From positions 186,001-250,000 of the forward strand of contig NZ_PYGI01000001.1 of NCBI RefSeq assembly GCF_003014615.1: a DNA stretch of 64,000 nt, in the 5' to 3' direction. The stretch is from Marinobacterium halophilum. Its GTDB lineage: Bacteria; Pseudomonadota; Gammaproteobacteria; Pseudomonadales; Balneatricaceae. Below the pieces are notes generated by a model, which saw only the letters and a program-made list of their open reading frames with translations, was not told the origin of the DNA and did not search any database. Below, piece after piece: positions 1 to 6,727 of this stretch. Numbering within the stretch: position 1 is the stretch's first letter; each line of letters opens with the position of its first letter. Both the position numbers and the translations under genes were made by a program.

Positions 1-402
1 GAGTTTGTTTCAAAGAATAGCGATACCACTTCAATAACCTGCAGAGCAGCGGGTCCGGTGAAAAACCAGAATAATGTTAGCTTCGAGAACTATATTGAAA
101 ACGCAATTAAAAACGACTTAGAAATGGCCGGTGTGTACAAAGAGAGCTCTAATATTAAAATCTCTGGCGCTATAGAAAAACTAGATTTTAACTCCAATAT
201 CGGTGCCGGGAAGTGGATGATAAATGCAACAATTTCATCGCCTAAATCACAAGGGTACACTGTACAGAGCACGTATAATTTCTCTACAAACTTTGTTGCC
301 GACAAAGCTTGTCAACAAGTTGCTCAAGCGTATGAACCAGCCGTTGAAAATTTTATTAACCAAATTGTGACTCACCCAGAATTTTCATCATTAGCAAAAT
401 AA
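1..402 (+). CDS. Hypothetical protein, 5' end cut by window edge
   Basis: The reading frame is open from the first base of the window to the stop at 400-402, so this is the C-terminal part (about 133 residues) of a longer protein. A GTG at 58 could be read as a start but has no convincing ribosome binding site, and the residues encoded before it (ending SITCRAAGPV) run smoothly into the rest, so truncation by the window is more likely. The visible part is polar, with no membrane segment, and ends in a helix-like stretch (ACQQVAQAYEPAVENFINQI). It may be a secreted or lipoprotein-type protein, but I do not recognise a function. It lies at the left edge of the integron cassette array and shares its AT-rich composition. 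Confidence 0.6.
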   Translation, partial: EFVSKNSDTTSITCRAAGPVKNQNNVSFENYIENAIKNDLEMAGVYKESSNIKISGAIEKLDFNSNIGAGKWMINATISSPKSQGYTVQSTYNFSTNFVADKACQQVAQAYEPAVENFINQIVTHPEFSSLAK

Positions 403-405
403 TTA

Positions 406-428
406 TTATGAGGTCGCAGACCTCATAA
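406..428. repeat. Perfect 10-bp inverted repeat after the first gene
   Basis: The arms are TTATGAGGTC (406-415) and GACCTCATAA (419-428) around a 3-base loop. A second short dyad, ATAAC-N6-GTTAT, overlaps it at 424-439, followed by a T-rich run. It may be a terminator or a degenerate recombination site. It lacks the length and the GTTRRRY-like end of the other attC sites in this array. Confidence 0.5.
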
Positions 429-458
429 CTAGACTGTTATATTTTTTGAGAGATTATC

Positions 459-893
459 ATGGAACGAAAAAACTCAATATTTGGAATAGTCGGTATCCTC
501 TTGGGTAGCATTGCTTTATTACTCTCACTTACTCATTTCTGGGCAGGTCCTTTTTCTCCACAACCAACTATCGAAACTGTAGTAGCAGAGAAGGCTGCAT
601 CTATTCGTAGTGCGGCTCTAAGTGCATTGAAGGGTGAGGAGCCGATCCAGGAGTACCAAACCTCAAGCTGGGATTTAGATAGGGCAACTGAGGTCATAAC
701 AGCTGTGTTAGGTGGGTTAGCATTCATCCTGAGTATCGTTGGCTTTGCCAGGCATGAGCCTAAACGTGTTGTCGGTGGTGCTGCAGCATTGGGTATCAGT
801 GCTGTCGCATTTCAATTCATTGCAATGTATGCAATGGCACTACTAGTCGTAATCTTAATTGCAGCCGTATTATCTGGGTTAGGTGTTGGGTAA
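459..893 (+). CDS. Cassette-encoded small membrane protein
   Basis: This 144-residue protein has about three to four hydrophobic segments: residues 8-29, about 82-100, and a long C-terminal stretch from about 106 to 142. The loop after the first segment (about residues 30-78) is polar. The ATG follows a GAGAG-type ribosome binding site. The gene sits just before a clear attC site, so it is the body of an integron cassette, a class in which small membrane proteins of unknown role are common. No family is recognised and no catalytic motif is visible. Confidence 0.7.
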   Translation: MERKNSIFGIVGILLGSIALLLSLTHFWAGPFSPQPTIETVVAEKAASIRSAALSALKGEEPIQEYQTSSWDLDRATEVITAVLGGLAFILSIVGFARHEPKRVVGGAAALGISAVAFQFIAMYAMALLVVILIAAVLSGLGVG

Positions 894-894
894 A

Positions 895-982
895 AAATAT
901 AACAAAGCGTTGAAAATCGTTCGCTTTGCTCACTGGGACCTCAAAAGCTACGCTTTTTCGTCCCTTTAACGAAGCGTTAGCT
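895..982 (+). other. attC recombination site 1
   Basis: The site begins AATATAACAAAGCG just after the preceding stop codon and ends AAGCGTTAGCT (972-982), giving the ATAAC...GTTAGC arrangement of an attC site. Inner partly complementary segments (GGGACC near 935 and GTCCC near 960) fit the imperfect stem expected. Orientation is gene first and site after it, which places the integron integrase to the left. Confidence 0.75.
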
Positions 983-998
983 TTTCCGGAGATACTAC

Positions 999-1409
999 AT
1001 GGAAGACAACGAATGCCGGGTTTATTTTGGTCTATATGGAGACGATTTTGACCCAAAGGAGATAACGAGCATTCTAGGAATAGATCCTACCTCTACAAAA
1101 CGGAGAGGTGAAAATGTACCCAATAGTGTTCCAAAATTTAGTTCTTGGACTCTCTCTACTGGTAATGCTGCTGGGGATTCTGCCGATGTATACGAACTGT
1201 TTTCAGAGATAGTCAATAAACTTCAGCCAAAGAAGGACCTAATAATTGAAGCAATGAGAAGATTCAGTGCTTTTTCAAAGCTACAAGTCGTCTTATCTAT
1301 CTCTATAAAAGAAAATGTGTCGACACCAGGAATAGGATTCGATGTAGATACAATAAAATTTTTTGGGGAAATCGGTGCTTTCATCGATATCGACACCTAC
1401 AAAGAGTGA
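999..1409 (+). CDS. DUF4279 family protein in an integron cassette
   Basis: The 136-residue protein opens with the typical DUF4279 pattern: YFGLYGDDFDPKEITSILG (residues 9-27), then DPTSTKRRGE and SSWTLSTG. The family is small, cytoplasmic and of unknown function, and is seen singly or beside mobile genes. The ATG follows a GGAGA ribosome binding site at 987-991. attC sites lie on both sides, so the gene is the whole coding content of its cassette. Codon use is AT-rich, unlike the downstream chromosomal genes, consistent with acquisition. Confidence 0.8.
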   Translation: MEDNECRVYFGLYGDDFDPKEITSILGIDPTSTKRRGENVPNSVPKFSSWTLSTGNAAGDSADVYELFSEIVNKLQPKKDLIIEAMRRFSAFSKLQVVLSISIKENVSTPGIGFDVDTIKFFGEIGAFIDIDTYKE

Positions 1410-1410
1410 A

Positions 1411-1498
1411 GCTAACAAAATGGTGTTGTTCGCCGCTGTCGCGGCTGGGACCTCCACTACGCTGGCGCTTCGTTCCGGCCCCAAACCACGGCGTTAGC
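1411..1498 (+). other. attC recombination site 2
   Basis: GCTAAC at 1411-1416 and GTTAGC at 1493-1498 are exact inverted complements. They enclose an 88-base imperfect dyad, with GGCTGGGACC near 1443 and CCGGCCCC near 1476 as inner arms. It begins one base after the DUF4279 stop codon. Confidence 0.8.
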
Positions 1499-1512
1499 TT
1501 TAAGGAATAACT

Positions 1513-1914
1513 ATGAAAGGATTGACCAATAAACTCCAAACACCATCGGACTTGTTAAAAAAGCTAAAACATGACTTTAATCGATTAGAAAATAGTCCCG
1601 GTGATGTTTATGTTGCTTTTGATTTCTTTGTTACTGCAGAGCAGATGCCTGACTGGATAGATGATAGAAGTATCAGGAAAAAACATAATGTATTGACGAT
1701 ATTGTCTCATATCGCTAACTGTGCTAAACACTTTAAAGTAGATAGACATCAATCAGTTGAATATACTACATCATACTCATCTGAGAATTTGGATAAAATA
1801 ATGATAAAAGTTATTGGAAATAATGAAGATATAGAAAGTGAAGAAATAGAAGCAGTTGCGTTCGCAAAAGAAGTATTAAATTTTTGGGAAGAATTTTTAT
1901 CCGAAGAGGGCTAA
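1513..1914 (+). CDS. Cassette-encoded hypothetical protein
   Basis: This 133-residue soluble protein has a charged helical N-terminus, a central conserved-looking block (VAFDFFVTAEQMPDW, about residues 33-47) and the segment ILSHIANCAKHF (about residues 64-75). I recall similar blocks in small hypothetical proteins of phages and mobile regions, but not a function. The ATG follows an AAGGAA ribosome binding site at 1501-1506. The stop codon TAA is the TAA of the following attC sequence GGCTAAC, so gene and recombination site overlap, a compact cassette layout. Confidence 0.7.
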   Translation: MKGLTNKLQTPSDLLKKLKHDFNRLENSPGDVYVAFDFFVTAEQMPDWIDDRSIRKKHNVLTILSHIANCAKHFKVDRHQSVEYTTSYSSENLDKIMIKVIGNNEDIESEEIEAVAFAKEVLNFWEEFLSEEG

Positions 1915-2025
1915 CAAATTGCAGCACGTGGACCCACGTTACGCGGCTCAAATTTATGGCTCGCTGCGCTCACCTTACCATAAATTTGGACCACTCTACG
2001 TGGTCCAGTGTGCAAGGCGTTATGC
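1910..2025 (+). other. attC recombination site 3 (long type)
   Basis: The site runs from GCTAAC (1910-1915) to GTTATGC (2019-2025). The inner arms ACGTGGACCCACG (about 1926) and CTACGTGGTCC (about 1996), and AAATTTATGG (about 1950) with CCATAAATTT (about 1978), form a long stem. At about 116 bases it is the longest of the array, near the size of Vibrio-type repeats. Confidence 0.8.
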
Positions 2026-2043
2026 ATCTAGGTAGATGGAGCA

Positions 2044-2625
2044 ATGGAAGCGAGACCTAATAAATCCGAAGAGTTATTCCTCAGTCTTGGGTACAACCGG
2101 TTTTACGACTTGTTCGATGAGATCATGATGGATGATTTCTGGGCCAAAGAGGATTGCTATAGGTTTGGCAAAGTGTCGAGCATCTTTGCGGTTTATGCCG
2201 AGCTTTTAGCTTATGAGCCATTCAAGCATGTACTTGAAGCCCTAAAGACACAGCGTCCTCCGATGGAATCTGAGATTGGAGGCCCTCTGTTTAAGTTCGT
2301 GCGCAACATACTCGCTCATTTTCCCGTATTTGAAACATGGGATGAGGTGTGGGTGAGTAAGGAGCTAGTAAATTGGCAGAGAGAAGGCCTGACGATTGAC
2401 CGCTTCCTAAAGAAGTATGCAGGCCACGATGAAGTGAAGTATCGCTTCTGGGAAGCAGATAAAAAACGGATGACCTATATGAGTATTCGTTTTCCCAAAA
2501 AATATGACGACAACAAGATATATCTTAAGGATATGATCGAAGAAAAAGACGGAGTGAAATTTTCACTCATAATGATGCGCCAGATACTTAATACACAAGT
2601 AGAGTCAGTTGGTGAGAAGGCATAA
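2044..2625 (+). CDS. Cassette protein with an R-x4-H (HEPN-like) motif
   Basis: The 193-residue protein is helical and charged, with no membrane segment. Around residues 88-93 it carries RNILAH within FKFVRNILAHFPVF. That fits the Rx4-6H signature of HEPN ribonucleases, whose active site is an arginine and histidine on one helix. This is a motif-level match only; no antitoxin-like partner is encoded next to it. The ATG at 2044 follows a GGAGC ribosome binding site. The stop codon lies in the first bases of the following attC. An unrelated helical fold that happens to carry the motif is quite possible. Confidence 0.6.
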   Translation: MEARPNKSEELFLSLGYNRFYDLFDEIMMDDFWAKEDCYRFGKVSSIFAVYAELLAYEPFKHVLEALKTQRPPMESEIGGPLFKFVRNILAHFPVFETWDEVWVSKELVNWQREGLTIDRFLKKYAGHDEVKYRFWEADKKRMTYMSIRFPKKYDDNKIYLKDMIEEKDGVKFSLIMMRQILNTQVESVGEKA

Positions 2626-2680
2626 CAAACAAAGGCAGCGGACGCCAAAAAGCGGCGCTCGCTGCCTTTGTTTGTTATGC
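2620..2680 (+). other. attC recombination site 4 (near-perfect hairpin)
   Basis: The arms at 2620-2640 and 2660-2680 are exact complements over 21 bases (GCATAACAAACAAAGGCAGC read inward) around a 19-base inner region that itself contains GCGCC/GGCGC-type complementarity. The ends GCATAAC and GTTATGC match the other attC sites. The outer arms lack the usual mismatches. Confidence 0.8.
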
Positions 2681-2709
2681 GCCTGACTAGGAAGTTAGCC
2701 GAGGATATT

Positions 2710-3405
2710 ATGTGTAGGAAACAAAAAAACTGCGTCGAACTTGGCACGGACCCAAACTTATGGAATCGTCGCGCACCTTTGCCTGTACCCGATTGGTTCC
2801 ACGATGAGCTTATAAAATTTGTAGCGGCGGTATCTGAGGCCGCGAATGGCAAGGTATCGGAGTCCATTCGTCTGCTTGGTGAGGTCCGGGATTCAGACTT
2901 GAGACAATGGTATGTCGAACACGGCCAGCTGTCTGGCATGTATAGAGCAAACTACTTTGACCTTGCTGTTCCTAAATCCCCTGAAGTCCCTCTTGATCCG
3001 ATTCGCTCACCTGACCGGCATGCTAAGGAAGTTCTTTCACGTGACGGCTATAGGTGTAGGTACTGTGGCTTGAGGGTGGTACCAAAGAATGTGCTGGCCG
3101 CCTACAGCGAAGCTGTCGGTTCTGAAGTTTTTCGCGTGACAGGAACTAATGCTCAACGTCATGGAGTCGTTCTCGCTTTTCGCGCCAATGTCGACCATGT
3201 GGTTCCCTGGAACCTCGGCGGTAGGACAGTCCCGGAAAACCTTGTCACGGCATGCTGGGCGTGTAACTACGGGAAATCTGGGTACACTCTGGAACAAATA
3301 GGCCTTGAAGACCCGCGGGCGTATCCACCTGAAGTTGATAACTGGGACGGACTAACCAGCTTACGTGTTCCGCTGCGGGCAGTCACCCGTGCAGAAAGCG
3401 CATAA
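2710..3405 (+). CDS. HNH endonuclease-domain protein in an integron cassette
   Basis: A C-terminal HNH nuclease domain is clear: YRCRYCG (about residue 113), DHVVPWNLGG (about 161) and CWACNYGKSG (about 181). The two CxxC pairs would bind zinc, and DH with the downstream asparagine forms the beta-beta-alpha metal active site. The N-terminal 100 residues are of unknown type and may give specificity. I chose the ATG at 2710 because GAGGA lies just upstream and because earlier in-frame starts (TTG 2668, ATG 2677) fall inside the preceding attC. That gives 231 residues. No methyltransferase or immunity gene is adjacent. Possible roles include defence or genome editing by a mobile nuclease. Confidence 0.8.
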   Translation: MCRKQKNCVELGTDPNLWNRRAPLPVPDWFHDELIKFVAAVSEAANGKVSESIRLLGEVRDSDLRQWYVEHGQLSGMYRANYFDLAVPKSPEVPLDPIRSPDRHAKEVLSRDGYRCRYCGLRVVPKNVLAAYSEAVGSEVFRVTGTNAQRHGVVLAFRANVDHVVPWNLGGRTVPENLVTACWACNYGKSGYTLEQIGLEDPRAYPPEVDNWDGLTSLRVPLRAVTRAESA

Positions 3406-3472
3406 CCAGTGAATCAAGCCGACCGATTTTCCGCTGCCGCTCCAAATCAGCGGTTTATTCAAGGCGTTATGC
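3400..3472 (+). other. attC recombination site 5
   Basis: GCATAAC (3400-3406) and GTTATGC (3466-3472) are exact complements enclosing 73 bases, with an inner CCGCTG...CAGCGG dyad (about 3431 and 3447). The HNH gene stop codon lies inside its first bases. Confidence 0.8.
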
Positions 3473-3486
3473 CTCGTGAGGAATCG

Positions 3487-4002
3487 ATGACAGAGCACGT
3501 ATTTACAGTTCCAGCTGACTATGGATGTTTAGCAATACTCGATCCTGAAAAATACGTTGGTTTCGTATCTGAAGATTGGGCGATTGAAGGTTTAAAGAAA
3601 CACTTCATCAATCAAAACAAGAATGGGTCTCTAATTTCTTGGGGCTGTAGCTACGGAAATTGGATTATAAAATTGGCTATTGGTCCATCGAATGATGCTG
3701 GCTATCGATCATTTGTATCTGGCTTTAAAACCAATGGTAAAGTACTTCTAACAACGTACGAAAGCCTAACGATGGCCGCCCAATTTGAAGATGTTACGCT
3801 ACCTGAAGCGCATGAAATAAAGCAGGTTGTAGAGGTACAGCCAGGAAACTATAAGGTTACTGTGACTCAGCTGTTTCACACTGATCAAGCAGAATCAGAT
3901 GAGGTATTTAATCAAAAAACACCTCACTATCTAGTTTCACTAGAGCCTGCAAATGAAGAGGTAGACCCAGTAATGGAGGTGCCGTGGTTCGAGGGCTACT
4001 AA
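3487..4002 (+). CDS. Cassette-encoded hypothetical protein
   Basis: This soluble protein of 171 residues is not recognised. It starts TEHVFTVPADYGCLAILDPEKYV and contains tryptophan-rich and glycine-rich short segments (SWGCSYGNWIIKLAIG, about residues 45-60) but no known motif. I chose the ATG at 3487, preceded by GTGAGGA. A longer frame from GTG 3409 would start within the attC of the previous cassette. It is followed two bases after its stop by the 5' half of another attC. Confidence 0.7.
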   Translation: MTEHVFTVPADYGCLAILDPEKYVGFVSEDWAIEGLKKHFINQNKNGSLISWGCSYGNWIIKLAIGPSNDAGYRSFVSGFKTNGKVLLTTYESLTMAAQFEDVTLPEAHEIKQVVEVQPGNYKVTVTQLFHTDQAESDEVFNQKTPHYLVSLEPANEEVDPVMEVPWFEGY

Positions 4003-4003
4003 G

Positions 4004-4020
4004 GCTAACAAGTGACTGTG
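4004..4020 (+). other. 5' part of attC site 6, interrupted
   Basis: GCTAAC at 4004-4009 starts as the other attC sites do, two bases after the preceding stop codon. The matching 3' end does not follow within 120 bases; IS110-type sequence begins instead. A GTTATGT sequence at 4706-4712, on the far side of the element, is the probable 3' end. Confidence 0.55.
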
Positions 4021-4703
<683 letters not shown>

Positions 4704-4712
4704 GTGTTATGT
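4704..4712 (+). other. Probable 3' end of the interrupted attC site
   Basis: GTGTTATGT resembles the GCGTTATGC ends of attC sites 3 and 5, and it lies just upstream of a ribosome binding site and start codon, as those do. Together with GCTAAC at 4004 it would make one attC split by the insertion sequence. Confidence 0.45.
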
Positions 4713-4732
4713 GTCCGAAGGAGTGAATTCCG

Positions 4733-5149
4733 ATGAAACCCAGAATTAGCATGATCACGCTCGGCGTGCATGACCTCGAGAAAGCAATAAAATTCTACGA
4801 AGAGGGTCTTGGTTTTCCACGTATGGAATCTCCGCCTTCCGTCGCCTTTTTTACGTTAAATGGTACATGGTTGGGGTTGTATGGCTGGGACGACCTGGCT
4901 GAAGATGCTCAAGTGCCGGCGAATGGTGAAGGCTTTTCCGGTTTCTCTCTCGCGCACAATGTACCTTCTGAAGCGGAGGTGGATTTGGTTATAAGCCAGG
5001 CGTTGGCTGCGGGTGCGGAGGTTGTGAAAAAGCCCCAAAAAGTATTCTGGGGTGGCTACAGTGGTTATTTCAAAGACCTGGATGGCCACCTATGGGAGGT
5101 TGCTTATAACCCCCTATGTTGGGTTGGTCCGGTAGATGAAAATACATGA
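4733..5149 (+). CDS. VOC-superfamily (glyoxalase/bleomycin-resistance-like) protein
   Basis: This 138-residue protein has the beta-alpha-beta-beta-beta pattern of a vicinal-oxygen-chelate fold: ITLGVHDLEKAIKFYEEGLG at residues 8-27, then GGYSGYFKDLDGHLWEVAYNP near the C-terminus, where the histidine and the glutamate of WEV are usual metal ligands. Family members include glyoxalases, dioxygenases and drug-binding proteins; the substrate cannot be read from sequence. A strong AAGGAG ribosome binding site (4718-4723) precedes the ATG. It follows the last recognisable attC end and has no attC of its own, so it is either the terminal cassette that lost its site or the first chromosomal gene. Confidence 0.8.
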   Translation: MKPRISMITLGVHDLEKAIKFYEEGLGFPRMESPPSVAFFTLNGTWLGLYGWDDLAEDAQVPANGEGFSGFSLAHNVPSEAEVDLVISQALAAGAEVVKKPQKVFWGGYSGYFKDLDGHLWEVAYNPLCWVGPVDENT

Positions 5150-5182
5150 TAATCGCAATATGTTGGAAAATGGAGTCAAGGT

Positions 5183-6031
5183 ATGGATGAGACGGTAAAG
5201 CAGGAGTTGATGCAGTTTCAGGAGATCTACACTCTGGTGGTAGAGTTCTTCGTCAATTACAGCTTCCAGATACTCGGTGCGATTATCATTCTGTTGCTGG
5301 GGCTCTGGGTCGCCAGCAAGGTGTCCAGCTGGTCGCTGGCGTTGATGCAACGACACAATCTGGATATCACGTTAAGTCGTTTCATCGCCAGCTGCGTCAA
5401 GATTCTGGTGATCGCCATGGTAGCGGTGGTGGCGCTGGGCAAATTGGGTGTCAGCGTAACGCCGCTGTTGGCGATGATTGGTGCTGTCGGTTTGGGGGCA
5501 GGGCTGGCGGTTCAAGGATTGTTGTCCAACTACAGTGCCGGGCTTACCATCGTGCTGACGCGGCCGTATGTGGTGGGGGATACCATTACTGTGCAGGGCG
5601 TGACCGGGCTGGTGAAAGAGGTGCATCTGTCGCACACGCTGCTGACCAATGAGGATGGGGTCGAAATCCTCATACCCAACAAGTACGTTGTCGGTGAGAT
5701 CATTCACAATTCCCACGCCAATACATTGGCCGAAGTATCGATCGATATTGCCTACAGTGCTGATCCTGAGCGGGCGAGCACTTTGCTGAAGTCGGCGCTG
5801 GCTACTTTTGGGGATGAGATCTGTCTGGATCCTGCGCCGCAGGTTGGCATTGAGGCGTTTGGTGAAAGTGGTATCACTTTGGGTGTGCGGGTCTGGATAC
5901 CGACCGAGCAGTACTATGATCTACTGTACCGCATCAACCTGGTGCTGTTTAACGCGTTGAAACAAGAAGGGATTGAGATTCCGTTCCCGCAGCGTGAAGT
6001 ACGGTTGCTGAATACAGCTTCGGCGGCCTGA
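5183..6031 (+). CDS. mscS: Small-conductance mechanosensitive channel MscS
   Basis: At 282 residues this matches E. coli MscS (286). Three membrane helices are visible: residues about 20-48, about 62-85 and the glycine/alanine-rich pore helix about 95-120 (IGAVGLGAGLAVQGLLSNYSAG). The soluble MscS beta and alpha-beta domains follow, with PYVVGDTITVQGVTGLVKEV and IPNKYVVGEIIHN typical of the family. The protein is an inner-membrane homoheptamer that opens under hypo-osmotic shock to release solutes. The start follows AAGGT. A stem-loop terminator follows, so it is probably transcribed alone or with the VOC gene 33 bases upstream. Confidence 0.9.
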   Translation: MDETVKQELMQFQEIYTLVVEFFVNYSFQILGAIIILLLGLWVASKVSSWSLALMQRHNLDITLSRFIASCVKILVIAMVAVVALGKLGVSVTPLLAMIGAVGLGAGLAVQGLLSNYSAGLTIVLTRPYVVGDTITVQGVTGLVKEVHLSHTLLTNEDGVEILIPNKYVVGEIIHNSHANTLAEVSIDIAYSADPERASTLLKSALATFGDEICLDPAPQVGIEAFGESGITLGVRVWIPTEQYYDLLYRINLVLFNALKQEGIEIPFPQREVRLLNTASAA

Positions 6032-6051
6032 TAGCGATTTTATGTTTGTAG

Positions 6052-6087
6052 GGCTCTGCCGTCTTCGTCAGGGCCTTTTCTTTCTTC
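6052..6087 (+). terminator. Intrinsic terminator after mscS
   Basis: GGCTCTG (6052-6058) pairs with CAGGGCC (6069-6075) with one G-U pair, followed by TTTTCTTTCTT. Confidence 0.6.
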
Positions 6088-6180
6088 ATGCGGGTAAGCG
6101 TGTTGTTTTTGTAGAGGGGGCTCTGGGGAGCAGGGTTGATAGGATGGTGATCCAGAAGGTCGGGTGTGAATTTAGGGCAT

Positions 6181-6205
6181 AAAAAAACGAGCCACATGGG
6201 CTCGT
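6181..6205 (-). terminator. Terminator of the cold-shock gene
   Basis: ACGAGCC (6187-6193) and GGCTCGT (6199-6205) form a 7-bp stem. On the minus strand the stem is followed by a run of seven T. A shorter T run lies on the + side, so it may act in both directions. Confidence 0.75.
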
Positions 6206-6234
6206 TCTTTTTGTCAGCTTACTAAACGCAAGGT

Positions 6235-6441
6235 TTAGAGAGCGACGATGTTCTCAGCCTGAGGACCTTTCTGGCCCTGAGTAACTGTGAACTCGACCTT
6301 CTGGCCTTCAGCCAGGGTCTTGAAGCCTGAACCGGAGATAGCGCTGAAGTGAGCGAAAACGTCCGGGCCATTTTCCTGTTCGATGAAACCGAAACCTTTA
6401 GTTTCGTTGAACCATTTTACTGTGCCAGTAGTTGTAGACAT
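6235..6441 (-). CDS. Cold-shock protein, CspA family
   Basis: The 68-residue single cold-shock domain has the RNA-binding motifs KGFGFI (RNP1, residues about 15-20) and VFAHF (RNP2, residues about 28-32). It binds single-stranded RNA and DNA and acts as an RNA chaperone. The length matches CspA/CspD-class proteins. A long leader of about 160 bases is predicted upstream, as in cold-inducible csp mRNAs, and a strong terminator follows the stop. The exact paralogue cannot be named from sequence. Confidence 0.92.
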   Translation of the reverse strand: MSTTTGTVKWFNETKGFGFIEQENGPDVFAHFSAISGSGFKTLAEGQKVEFTVTQGQKGPQAENIVAL

Positions 6442-6609
6442 AATATTAATCTCGATCTGAGTATGTTATATGAACCCTTGGGCGTATGCTGTCCAGGTTC
6501 GGATAGTGCTTAGGTAATTTTGGTACTTATGAAAACAGAACGAGGTACTTACTACTAGGCAGGACGTCGAAATGGTGCATAAATTCTTGTTTTACTCTTA
6601 AGCCCGTTC

Positions 6610-6637
6610 AGAATACACCAGCTGGCGCTGACGTCAA
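6610..6637 (-). promoter_or_regulatory. Predicted promoter of the cold-shock gene
   Basis: On the minus strand, TTGACG (6632-6637) and TATTCT (6610-6615) are 16 bases apart. Transcription from here would give a 5' leader of about 160 nt before the ATG at 6441. The rest of the 6442-6727 gap shows no gene. Confidence 0.5.
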
Positions 6638-6696
6638 AGCTTTATTTCATTTTAGTTGGATTTATTTGCGTACAGAAGGCGGGTATTCAGGTGTCA

Positions 6697-6719
6697 GAGC
6701 AGCCCGAGAGGGGCTGCCC
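6697..6719 (-). terminator. Stem-loop after the chemoreceptor gene
   Basis: GAGCAGCCC (6697-6705) pairs with GGGCTGCCC (6711-6719) with one wobble pair, just past the stop of the minus-strand chemoreceptor. There is no T run, so it may protect the transcript end or depend on another factor. Confidence 0.4.
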
Positions 6720-6727
6720 TGATGGGG

